NCBI GenBank assembly: GCA_046262355.1
Contig: JBHEMX010000080.1
Coordinates: forward strand, 1 to 43,065
Origin: DATADD01 sp046262355
Lineage (GTDB): Bacteria > Actinomycetota > CADDZG01 > WHSQ01
Reading direction: 5' to 3'
DNA: 43,065 nucleotides
Shown here: piece by piece, positions 1-6,414 of the stretch
Layout: every line of letters starts with the position of its first letter
How positions within the stretch are numbered: position 1 is the first letter of the stretch
Made by a program: the position numbers and the translations under genes
The notes under the pieces: model-generated
What the model was told of the DNA's origin: nothing
What the model saw: only the letters and a program-made list of their open reading frames with translations
Database searches by the model: none

Positions 1-349
1 TCGGCTCGGAGGGATCCGGCAACCCCTGCAGTTGTCCGTAGAGGCACAGGAACTCCCTGACGCGCAGCCGCTCCGCGAGAGGCATGTAACCCGCGGAGAA
101 GCCGACCTTCGTCATCGCACGGCTGCGCCCGTGGGGCATGCGGTGTCCCGCTATCTCAACCCATCCCTCATCGGGCGTGACGACGCCGAGCAGCATGAAC
201 AGCGTCGTGGTCTTGCCGGCGCCGTTCGGTCCGAGAAGCGCGACGCGTTCGCCTGCGCGCACGGCCAGAGAGACGTGATCGACGGCGATCGTTCCCTCGT
301 ATCTCTTGACGAGCTGATGTGCGCGCAGGACCTCTTCCACGGTCGCCAC
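1..349 (-). CDS. ABC transporter ATP-binding protein (5' part; runs off the left edge)
   Basis: The frame opens with GTG at 349 (MATVEEV) and stays open to base 1, giving about 116 residues. It carries the Walker A motif GPNGAGKTT near residue 40, after a typical ABC start (HQLVKRYEGTIAVDHVSL), and continues toward the Q-loop region. The signature and Walker B motifs lie outside the window, so the cargo cannot be inferred. The layout resembles CcmA-type ATPases of two-gene export systems, whose permease would follow to the left. No clear Shine-Dalgarno sequence precedes the GTG, and a second GTG nine bases downstream is possible. The family is certain; the substrate is unknown. Confidence 0.85.
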   Translation of the reverse strand, partial: MATVEEVLRAHQLVKRYEGTIAVDHVSLAVRAGERVALLGPNGAGKTTTLFMLLGVVTPDEGWVEIAGHRMPHGRSRAMTKVGFSAGYMPLAERLRVREFLCLYGQLQGLPDPSEP

Positions 350-441
350 ACTATGGCAACGAAAGCGAGCTCGACGCGCGCCTTGCGACGGGGGTGAGAA
401 GAGACCGCCCGCGCGGGCGGCGGAAAGGCGCGCGGCCTTCC

Positions 442-1290
442 CTATGTGCGCGCGGGACCGACGATGGCCGTGGATCCGGCCTTCGCCTGCAGCTTGTGCG
501 CCGCGTCGCCGTTGTTGACGGCGAGGGAGATCCGGCGGTAGGAGTCCTCGACGAGCACGAAGTCACCGGCCTCGACGTCACCGAACGTCCCGGCGAGGGG
601 GACGTTGAGCCGGTGGCCTTCCATGCGCACCTCGAGGTGGGGGCGCTCGGCGAGCTCGACCTCCTCGAGGAGGGGACGCACCACGTTCAGCTGGAGGTTG
701 CCGAAGCGATCGACCTGGAGCACCTCGGCGTGGAGGTGATCGTCGTGGAGCCAGGCCTCGGGTATCTCCAAGGGCACCAGGTCTGCGGCGGCGACGGGCG
801 GGCCGAGCTCGGAGGGATCCACGCCGGCGGCGACGTGAGCCGCCGCCGGAGCGAAGACGTCCCGGCCCTGGAACGTCCTCGACACGGGCGTCAGGAGGAA
901 GTCCTCGTTCGTGAGCTCGAAGGCATCCTCCAGGCCCCCGCATTCCTCGACCGCGGCCACCAGTAGACCGTTGTCGGGACCGACGAAAACGGCGCCCGAG
1001 GTGCACCGGAGCGCGATCGCGCGCCGGTGCGATCCGACGCTCGGGTCGACAACCGCAAGATGCACGCCGTCGGGCAGGAAGCGGATCGCCTGCCGCAGAA
1101 CTATCGACCCGTGGCGGATGTCGTGTCGCAGGATGTTGTGATGGAGGTGCACCACCTTCAGCCACGGCGCGATCCGCAGCATGACGCCGTGACACACGCC
1201 CACGAACTCGTCTTCCAATCCGTAGTCGGACAAGAACGTGACGACCTCGCGCCGGCCTCCCGTCCCGGGTTTGGGCTCGGCCAACGTCAC
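442..1290 (-). CDS. SAM hydroxide adenosyltransferase (DUF62 family)
   Basis: This 282-residue protein belongs to the DUF62/SAM-hydroxide adenosyltransferase family, which splits S-adenosylmethionine with water into adenosine and methionine and is related to fluorinase and chlorinase. Family features visible are TFLSDYGLEDEFVGVCHGV near the N-terminus, the VVDPSVGS segment and the FVGPDNGLL segment, and the C-terminal domain with DRFGNLQLN. The GTG at 1290 overlaps the stop of the bS22 gene as GTGA, implying translational coupling; an open frame continues upstream, but it would run through bS22 and has no family similarity there. Hydrolase rather than halogenase activity is inferred from the family, not shown. 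Length is normal. Confidence 0.88.
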   Translation of the reverse strand: MTLAEPKPGTGGRREVVTFLSDYGLEDEFVGVCHGVMLRIAPWLKVVHLHHNILRHDIRHGSIVLRQAIRFLPDGVHLAVVDPSVGSHRRAIALRCTSGAVFVGPDNGLLVAAVEECGGLEDAFELTNEDFLLTPVSRTFQGRDVFAPAAAHVAAGVDPSELGPPVAAADLVPLEIPEAWLHDDHLHAEVLQVDRFGNLQLNVVRPLLEEVELAERPHLEVRMEGHRLNVPLAGTFGDVEAGDFVLVEDSYRRISLAVNNGDAAHKLQAKAGSTAIVGPART

Positions 1291-1388
1291 TTCCCTTGCT
1301 GACGCCGCTGCCAGCGCGTCTTCTTGAGCATCTTGCGATGCTTTTTCTTGCGCATCTTCTTTCGTCGTTTCTTGATCAGGGACGGCAT
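1287..1388 (-). CDS. Small ribosomal protein bS22 (AURKAIP1/COX24-like)
   Basis: A 33-residue, extremely basic protein beginning MPSLIKKRRKKM and ending RWQRRQQGK. This is the actinobacterial bS22 pattern (stretches of KKRRKKM, KKKHRKML, KKTRWQRR), a small 30S protein known from mycobacterial ribosomes. The start is fixed by a strong GGAGG six bases upstream of the ATG. It lies between the Clp1-like kinase and the SAM hydrolase, overlapping the latter's start. In Mycobacterium the same gene follows an excisionase-like HTH gene (the Rv0500A/Rv0500B pair), and here the HTH gene also lies upstream, with one gene inserted. It is easily missed because of its size. Confidence 0.92.
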   Translation of the reverse strand: MPSLIKKRRKKMRKKKHRKMLKKTRWQRRQQGK

Positions 1389-1435
1389 CTTCTTCCTCCA
1401 AGCCTTGGCGATCCTGCATACACCATGTGCATGCC

Positions 1436-2332
1436 CTACTCGGTTCTGAACAGCTCTCGCAGGTCGACCGGCCCGCGCGACCGACCTTCGATGTCGATCC
1501 GGAAGGAACCGAGTCGAAGCCCCCGCACGCCCTCGGACACGGGGGAGACCATGCGCAAGATGTCCTCGGACGTGTCGAACTCGAGCACACCGATCCCGAC
1601 GCAGGAACCCTTGCCATCCTCCATGCCGACGACGAGCCCGTCGAGCAGCGCGAGGTCGAACTCGGGCGGCAGCGTAGGCATGAAGACGGTCGGCCTCACA
1701 CGCCAGCGAGACACTCCCGTCGAGAAGTAGGCGGCGAACTGCTCCTCTCTGAATGCGGCCCTCTCGTCGACCGAGCGCGTCGAGACCTCGTTCGCCACGG
1801 GAAGCTCTATGACCTCGGCCGGGGTGAACCGCTGAGCGATGCCGAGGATCGGCTCGAGCTCACCCCCGCGCTCGAACGCAACGACGACATCGGGTGCGAC
1901 CAGATCCATCTTGAAGTACTTGAGCGTCTGAGCGTTGACGCCCGAAAGGAATCCCGTCGTGTCCACGACCACGAGACGGCAGCCGGCCTCACGCGCCTTG
2001 ACAACCAGCTTCGCGGTGGCGGTCACGAGGCTCAGCAGATGACCGCGCGGGGTGATCGATCCGACGAACGCAAGGCCGTCCGCCGGGCGCACGGTGTCCC
2101 TGCCGACGTCTGCCATGCCGGTGGTGAGCTTCAGGCCCACCGTCGTCGGGGGACCCACCGTCGACTGCCCGATATCCGCATCCACGATGGCGGAGGAGAT
2201 GCCCGCGTGCGTCGCGCGCTTCACAAGCTCGATGCCGAAGGTCGTCTTTCCTGTGTCTATCCCCCCGAGGAGAAAGACCACCCCCGGGTTCGCGCTGAGG
2301 CGCTCGAACGCCGCCTCGTGTTCCGCCACCAT
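1436..2332 (-). CDS. Clp1/Grc3-like P-loop (polynucleotide 5'-hydroxyl kinase-like) protein
   Basis: A 298-residue P-loop NTPase. Walker A is GGIDTGKTTF (about residues 23-32), followed by VDADIGQSTVGPPTTVGL, the arrangement of the Clp1/Nol9/Grc3 polynucleotide kinase family, and a Walker B-like VVVDTTGFLSG near residue 125. The C-terminal half (FDLALLDGLVVGMED, ILEFDT-like strand pattern) resembles the C-terminal beta domain of such proteins. In eukaryotes and archaea these enzymes phosphorylate RNA 5'-hydroxyls; the bacterial role is unknown to me. It is first in the run kinase - bS22 - SAM hydrolase and stands 51 bases past an intrinsic terminator, so its own promoter or read-through is needed. 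AAGGAG lies about 11 bases before the ATG. Confidence 0.75.
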   Translation of the reverse strand: MVAEHEAAFERLSANPGVVFLLGGIDTGKTTFGIELVKRATHAGISSAIVDADIGQSTVGPPTTVGLKLTTGMADVGRDTVRPADGLAFVGSITPRGHLLSLVTATAKLVVKAREAGCRLVVVDTTGFLSGVNAQTLKYFKMDLVAPDVVVAFERGGELEPILGIAQRFTPAEVIELPVANEVSTRSVDERAAFREEQFAAYFSTGVSRWRVRPTVFMPTLPPEFDLALLDGLVVGMEDGKGSCVGIGVLEFDTSEDILRMVSPVSEGVRGLRLGSFRIDIEGRSRGPVDLRELFRTE

Positions 2333-2352
2333 CGCCAGCTCGACTCCTTCTC

Positions 2353-2374
2353 GGCGGTGAGCGAAGCCACCGCC
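2353..2374 (-). other. Hairpin in front of the Clp1-like gene
   Basis: GGCGGTG (2353-2359) and CACCGCC (2368-2374) form a 7 bp stem with an 8-base loop. It sits between the intrinsic terminator and the ribosome binding region of the Clp1-like gene, so it could act in read-through control or simply structure the leader. No T-tract follows it. Confidence 0.4.
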
Positions 2375-2383
2375 CTCTCCAGC

Positions 2384-2410
2384 AAAAAGACCGCCCCCGA
2401 AGGGACGGTC
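2384..2410 (-). terminator. Intrinsic terminator of the HTH gene
   Basis: On the minus strand a 9 bp stem (GACCGTCCC / GGGGCGGTC, one G-U pair) closes a UUCG tetraloop and is followed directly by TTTTT. It lies 40 bases past the HTH stop codon and before the Clp1-like gene, so it should separate or attenuate transcription between the two. Confidence 0.9.
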
Positions 2411-2450
2411 GAGGTCGGGCCGTCGTTCGTCGGGTGCTCTAGTACCCCAC

Positions 2451-2657
2451 TTAGCCGGCGTCCATGTAGCGCTGCTGCAGGTACTTCCGGATGTCGTCCT
2501 CCCGGATCCTGTAGCCGCGACCCACTCGGACGGCCGCCAGTTGCCCCGACTTCACGAGCCGGTACACGGTCATGTTGGACACCCGGAGCTGACGGGCGAC
2601 CTCCGCGACCGTGAGGAACCGTCCCATGACCGAATGGCTCTCCGCGTCGGTACCCAT
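2451..2657 (-). CDS. Excisionase-family (MerR-like) winged HTH protein, Rv0500A/BldC type
   Basis: A 68-residue single-domain DNA-binding protein. FLTVAEVARQLRVSNMTVYR is the helix-turn-helix, followed by the wing LAAVRVGRGYRI and the C-terminal helix ending YMDAG. The order and the DAG terminus match the actinobacterial Rv0500A family, which sits upstream of bS22; BldC is a relative that binds direct repeats cooperatively. A second methionine at residue 11 (MGRFLTV) is an alternative start. The gene has its own promoter about 150 bases upstream and an intrinsic terminator. Its leader holds direct repeats and an inverted repeat that could be an autoregulatory site (inference). Confidence 0.88.
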   Translation of the reverse strand: MGTDAESHSVMGRFLTVAEVARQLRVSNMTVYRLVKSGQLAAVRVGRGYRIREDDIRKYLQQRYMDAG

Positions 2658-2689
2658 ACCCTCGCTCAGCTCTGCCGTCCTTATGTCTC

Positions 2690-2741
2690 GCGATCGTCGA
2701 GACGATCGCTGCCCTATGTCGCTGCCCTATGTCGCTGCCCG
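2690..2741. repeat. Inverted repeat plus 13 bp tandem repeat in the HTH leader
   Basis: GCGATCGT (2690-2697) and ACGATCGC (2702-2709) form a perfect 8 bp inverted repeat around CGAG. Immediately beside it the unit CGCTGCCCTATGT occurs two full times and a partial third time (about 2708-2741). Both lie in the transcribed leader of the HTH gene, between its promoter and start codon. A regulatory role is inference. Confidence 0.6.
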
Positions 2742-2810
2742 TCTCCGGCTTGGTCCGTTCCCCCACAACTGCGCTGGAGATGCCGTGATGCGACATCCAC
2801 AACACCGGCG

Positions 2811-2839
2811 AGTATACACAGCGCCGTTTTCCCAGGTCA
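2811..2839 (-). promoter_or_regulatory. Predicted sigma-A-type promoter of the HTH gene
   Basis: On the minus strand TGACCT (-35, 2839-2834) and TATACT (-10, 2816-2811) are separated by exactly 17 bases. TATACT is a strong -10 in this GC-rich background. Transcription would start near 2804, giving a leader of roughly 150 bases. Confidence 0.7.
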
Positions 2840-2860
2840 CCGGGGTTCCGCGAAAAAGAT

Positions 2861-3799
2861 CTAGACGAGCAACCGGCCGTTCTCGAGCAGCAGACTGCCG
2901 TCTATGAGCACGGAGGGACGCAACACCACGCGATCCATGTGCGACGACACGCGCACCGTTCCGCCGAACGTGTGGTTGTCGCCGAAGGCAACGTGGATCG
3001 TGCCCAAGACCTTCTCGTCTTCGAGCACGTTGCCCGTCAGGCGGGCGGCCTCGTTGGTCCCGATGCCGAGCTCTGCGACGGAGAAGGCGTCGGGCCCGTG
3101 GGGCTCGATCACGGCGCGGAAGCGCTCGCCCGCCGCCCCGTCGAACGCGATCGCGCGGCCGTTCTCGATCGTGACGACCAGCAACTCGCCCCCGTCGGCG
3201 GCGCCGTCGAAAACGATGCGACCGTTCGTCGCGCCCTCGACCGGCGCAACGAAACCCTCGCCCGCAGGAAGGTTGCCGAACGAGCCGCGCGTCCTCAGGT
3301 CCCCGTCGTCGGCCAGTCCCGAACGTCCCTCGATCGAGAACGTCACGTCGGTGCCCTCGGGGTTCGTGATGTGAACCTCGGTTCCGCCGCTCAACGCGTC
3401 GGCGACGCTCTTGGACCGTCGGCGGATGGCCCCGTAGTCCGCTCCCATCGTGCGCACGAGCATCTCCTCCGTGATGCCGGGCATCGTCGCAGCTCTCATC
3501 CCCGCGTCGGTCGCAGCCCGCCGCGCCGCGGTATGAGACAGTGACTTCGCGGTCGGAGCGACCATCACATCGCATGCAAGCATCGCGGCGGCGATGTGGT
3601 CGGGCGGCTCGCTTCCGTTGCCGGCTCGTTCCGACATCTCGGCCACGACAGTCTCTGCGCCGAGCTCTCGAGCCTGCTTCGTCAGCCGCCGAGCGATCGC
3701 ATGCCGGGTGGGGTCGGTCACGACGAGGACGTTCTCTCCTTCGCGCACGTCGAGACAGTCGACCAGCACCGTCTGAAGCGCCTTGGACTCCGGGTTCAC
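2861..3799 (-). CDS. Leucyl aminopeptidase-like protein, aminopeptidase T (M29) family
   Basis: A 312-residue member of the COG2309 aminopeptidase T family, metal-dependent exopeptidases. Diagnostic segments are NPEGTDVTFSIEGR, ADDGDL, SFGNLPAGEGFVAPVEG (metal-binding glutamate), LGIGTNEAARLTGN, EDEKVLGTIHVAFGDNHTFGG and SSHMDRVVLRP (metal-binding histidines). The GTG at 3799 overlaps the upstream stop as GTGA, so it is coupled to the phosphatase-like gene; the longer frame reading through that gene lacks family similarity. The N-terminal part (VDCLDVREGENVLVVTD) fits the family. Cytosolic, no signal peptide. Whether it acts on peptides is not shown by sequence. Confidence 0.85.
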   Translation of the reverse strand: MNPESKALQTVLVDCLDVREGENVLVVTDPTRHAIARRLTKQARELGAETVVAEMSERAGNGSEPPDHIAAAMLACDVMVAPTAKSLSHTAARRAATDAGMRAATMPGITEEMLVRTMGADYGAIRRRSKSVADALSGGTEVHITNPEGTDVTFSIEGRSGLADDGDLRTRGSFGNLPAGEGFVAPVEGATNGRIVFDGAADGGELLVVTIENGRAIAFDGAAGERFRAVIEPHGPDAFSVAELGIGTNEAARLTGNVLEDEKVLGTIHVAFGDNHTFGGTVRVSSHMDRVVLRPSVLIDGSLLLENGRLLV

Positions 3800-4578
3800 G
3801 ACGCCGGGCGCCCGAGAATCTCCTCGAAGATCAGCCAGGAGGGCTCGTACAGTCGGGGCGGCCGGTTGTCGTCCATCGCGATGATCACCACGTCTTTCTT
3901 CTCGGCGGGGGCAACCGCGAGCGCGGCGTCGTTGATGTCCATGACCGCGACGGTGGGGATGCCGCGCTCGATCGCAGCTCCCGCGAAGCCGTGATCTCCG
4001 AGAACGATGTCCGGCCACGGCTGCGACTCCAGCAGCGCCTCCATGGCGGCCGACCGATGCGTGTGCTTGAGCGACGCCCCGTCCGCGAGGCATCCAACCC
4101 CGCCGATGTAGCGCACCTCGGCGCGCCCGTTGTCGAAGTCGAGCTTCTCCTCCTCGCGCAATCGCAGCACCTTGCCGCCCGCGGCCCGGTACGCGTCGAC
4201 CACGCGGATGTGGTGCTCAAGCAGCCCGGTGGGATGGCCGGTGGTTGCGAGCAGCGTTGCCCCGCGCTCGGCCTCCTCGGCGAGCCGCGTGGCGGCCGCG
4301 ACGATCGCGGCAACGGTGCGCTCCGGATCGATGGTGTCCGCCCCCTGGAGATCGGCGACGTCCGCCGAGCATCCGGTGATGTCGGCCAGGAACCCAAGGA
4401 CCTCCCCCGCCGAGTAGCGGGTGATCCCCGACATCCCGAACGCCGCGCCGGCGTCCTCGCCGCTCACGAGCGAATGGATCTTGGAGACGTTGTTGTGGCG
4501 CGAGTGCGACTGGTGCGGCCCCACGACCCCCCCGGCCACGAGCGCCGTGGCGGCCCGGGTCTGGATCTCGGTCGACAT
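3796..4578 (-). CDS. Putative phosphatase-family protein (actinobacterial, uncharacterised)
   Basis: About 260 residues, resembling actinobacterial proteins annotated simply as phosphatase. Conserved-looking segments are PHQSHSRHNN near the N-terminus, LLATTGHPTGLLEHHIRVVDAYRAAGG, IGGVGCL, LKHTHRS, DIVLGDHGFAGAAIERG and the acidic DINDAAL. Histidine- and aspartate-rich motifs suggest metal-dependent chemistry, but I cannot name a substrate. The ATG at 4578 was chosen because TAAGAT lies seven bases before it, the spacing of a leaderless transcript; the ATG at 4587 is an alternative. It is coupled by a GTGA overlap to the aminopeptidase-like gene, suggesting a joint role. Confidence 0.6.
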   Translation of the reverse strand: MSTEIQTRAATALVAGGVVGPHQSHSRHNNVSKIHSLVSGEDAGAAFGMSGITRYSAGEVLGFLADITGCSADVADLQGADTIDPERTVAAIVAAATRLAEEAERGATLLATTGHPTGLLEHHIRVVDAYRAAGGKVLRLREEEKLDFDNGRAEVRYIGGVGCLADGASLKHTHRSAAMEALLESQPWPDIVLGDHGFAGAAIERGIPTVAVMDINDAALAVAPAEKKDVVIIAMDDNRPPRLYEPSWLIFEEILGRPAS

Positions 4579-4591
4579 GAGCCGCATCTTA
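4579..4591 (-). promoter_or_regulatory. Candidate -10 element for leaderless transcription
   Basis: TAAGAT on the minus strand is followed by seven bases and then the ATG at 4578. A -10 at that distance places the transcript start at or next to the ATG, a common actinobacterial leaderless layout. No good -35 is visible. Confidence 0.45.
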
Positions 4592-4682
4592 AGCTGTGGC
4601 GAGAGCGGCCTTCGGTGAGCCGTGGGGTCCACCCCGCGCTCCTGCAGCTCCCCGTCCCGCAGCTCCCCGCTCCCGCAACTCC

Positions 4683-5858
4683 TCAATGGGTGCAGCGACC
4701 CGTCGCTACGGGCGCCGTCGCGGAGATGCCTCGCTCGACCTCGTCGGCCACCTCGGCCCCCGTGAGTGCATAGCCCGTGTCCCCCGCGCTCGTTGAGGCG
4801 GCGAACACGACGCCTGCGACGCGCCTCCCCTCGATCACGAAGGGGCCACCCGAATCGCCCTGTCGCACCTTGGCGGTGAGCTCGTAGACCTCACGCGAGA
4901 CGATGTCGCGCCCGTAGATGTCGAGGCCGCGCGCCTCTTCGATCAGCCTCTGAACCGCCGCCGGGTGCGCCTTGAGCACGCCGTTGGCATCGCCCGGATA
5001 GCCCAAGGTCGCGCCCGACGTCGCGCGCTCGAGCGGGGCGGTCTCGAGAGGCAGGGATGCCCCCTCTAGTCCCGCGGCCTTGATGACGGCGATGTCGAGC
5101 CCGGGATCGAACAGCACCACGGTTCCGGGGTTGGACCCGTCCAGGTCTTCGACCGTGACATCGTCGCCGCCCGCAACGACGTGTGCGTTGGTGACGACCG
5201 TCTGCGGGGCCGCGATCCATCCGCTACCGAGCTGGGTGCCGCCACAAGCGGGAACGATGATGCGCACCGTCGAGTCGCCGGCGGCCCGCAAGGCGCGCCG
5301 CGCGAACCTGTTCGCGGGAAGGTCCACGGGCCGGGTGGCCGGAGGAAAGCCGACGAAGACCTGCGGGAAATCCGACGCATCGAGATACTGGCGGACGTAG
5401 GCCAAGAGGTCGGGAGGCTCGCCGAGATCGTTCATCGTCCGCAACACCTCCGAGCGACGCAGCTGGTGCGCCAGGCTCGGGATGGGGCCCAGGACGAGCA
5501 GCGATCCCAGCAGCCAGTAGGAGACCAACGTCACGCCGACGCCGAACAGCGAGCCGAGCGCGGAGTCCACGACTCCCAGCCGGACGCGCCTCGCGAGCGC
5601 ACCCGAACGCTGGCCCAGCAGGTAGCCGATCACCTGACCCACCGAGAGGCCCACGAGCACGACGGCGAGCGCTATGAGAGCCCCCTCGACGCCGCCGCCC
5701 CTGGTCACCGCGGCCGCCACGCGCGGGCCGAACGCAACCCCCGCGAAGAGTCCGATCAGTCCCCCGCCGAACTCGAACGCCTGCCCCAGCACGCCGCGAC
5801 GCCAGCCGCGCAGCGCGGCCGCCACGGCGAGTAAGAACACGACGACGTCGGCGATCAT
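4683..5858 (-). CDS. marP: MarP-family membrane serine protease (CvpA domain + trypsin-like protease)
   Basis: A 391-residue protein with an N-terminal CvpA-like membrane domain of about four helices (MIADVVVFLLAVAAALRGWR onward, to about residue 150) and an extracytoplasmic chymotrypsin-fold protease. The triad is visible: His in TNAHVV, Asp in LDIAVI, Ser in RQGDSGGPF. The domain order and length match MarP (Rv3671c), the protease needed for acid and oxidative stress resistance in Mycobacterium tuberculosis. Paired cysteines near the start and end of the protease domain (PACGG, GRCTH) fit a stabilising disulfide. The ATG at 5858 aligns with the family start; a TTG 21 bases upstream is less likely. 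Confidence 0.92.
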   Translation of the reverse strand: MIADVVVFLLAVAAALRGWRRGVLGQAFEFGGGLIGLFAGVAFGPRVAAAVTRGGGVEGALIALAVVLVGLSVGQVIGYLLGQRSGALARRVRLGVVDSALGSLFGVGVTLVSYWLLGSLLVLGPIPSLAHQLRRSEVLRTMNDLGEPPDLLAYVRQYLDASDFPQVFVGFPPATRPVDLPANRFARRALRAAGDSTVRIIVPACGGTQLGSGWIAAPQTVVTNAHVVAGGDDVTVEDLDGSNPGTVVLFDPGLDIAVIKAAGLEGASLPLETAPLERATSGATLGYPGDANGVLKAHPAAVQRLIEEARGLDIYGRDIVSREVYELTAKVRQGDSGGPFVIEGRRVAGVVFAASTSAGDTGYALTGAEVADEVERGISATAPVATGRCTH

Positions 5859-5898
5859 GCCTGGTGCCCCGTCGCGCAAATCACCGACGCATTCGAGC

Positions 5899-5984
5899 GC
5901 CCCTGCATCACCGATGGCTGCGTTTCTCGTCGCTCACGTAGCTCCAGTACGCTCGACTCCTCGCGCCTTGCCCTCGGCGCGCAG
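5899..5984 (-). repeat. Copy A of an ~85 bp interspersed repeat
   Basis: Read on the minus strand this matches 42969-43055 (plus strand) over about 85 bases. Shared blocks include GAGGGCAAGGCGCGAGGAGT, GCGACGAG and AACGCAGCCATCG, ending GATGCAGGG. It lies between the small membrane protein gene and marP, with the same direction as both. It has no convincing reading frame. Confidence 0.85.
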
Positions 5985-6022
5985 GAACGCCTCGGTGCTG
6001 GCGATACTTGCGCGACAGACCA

Positions 6023-6403
6023 CTAGTCGATCCCGAGGCCCGTCTGCAGCGCTCGGAACGTGAGCCCGAAGATGACCAGCGCCGCCCCCCCGAACACGAC
6101 CCAAGAGATGCCCTCTTGTCTGCGGGCGAAGCGGTGGGCCGCGACGAGGACGGCCAGGGGGAAGAGGGCTCCATACGCATAGTGCAGCCAGCTGGGGCCG
6201 TTCGAGGCAGGCACGCGTCCCGACAGGAACAGGACGGCTCCGACCGCCGCCTGGATCCCGAGGATCACTTGAAGCCCCGCAAGCAGCTTCCAGAACCACT
6301 CGCCCGGGGGCCTGTTGCGCACGAAGCAGACGAGCGCTGCGAGGGCGAGCAGCGCCCAGCCCGTCGGTATCGCATATGCGATGAACCTGTGGATCGTCGT
6401 CAC
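6023..6403 (-). CDS. Small four-helix membrane protein, function unknown
   Basis: A 126-residue protein with four hydrophobic helices (AYAIPTGWALLALAALVCF, LLAGLQVILGIQAAVGAVLF, YAYGALFPLAVLVAAH, WVVFGGAALVIFGLTFRAL). Histidines at the start of helix 1 (TIHRF) and helix 3 (SWLHYAYG) are placed as in half of a heme A synthase-like or cytochrome b561-like bundle, but this is only a resemblance. The GTG at 6403 follows the acuC-type stop by 11 bases, so the two are probably cotranscribed. I do not recognise a named family. Confidence 0.7.
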   Translation of the reverse strand: MTTIHRFIAYAIPTGWALLALAALVCFVRNRPPGEWFWKLLAGLQVILGIQAAVGAVLFLSGRVPASNGPSWLHYAYGALFPLAVLVAAHRFARRQEGISWVVFGGAALVIFGLTFRALQTGLGID

Positions 6404-6414
6404 GCTCGTGAAGG

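Noticed and set aside
1291..1617. An N-terminal extension of the SAM hydrolase
   Set aside because: The sequence is the shifted frame of bS22 and the end of the Clp1-like gene; GTG at 1290 overlaps the bS22 stop.
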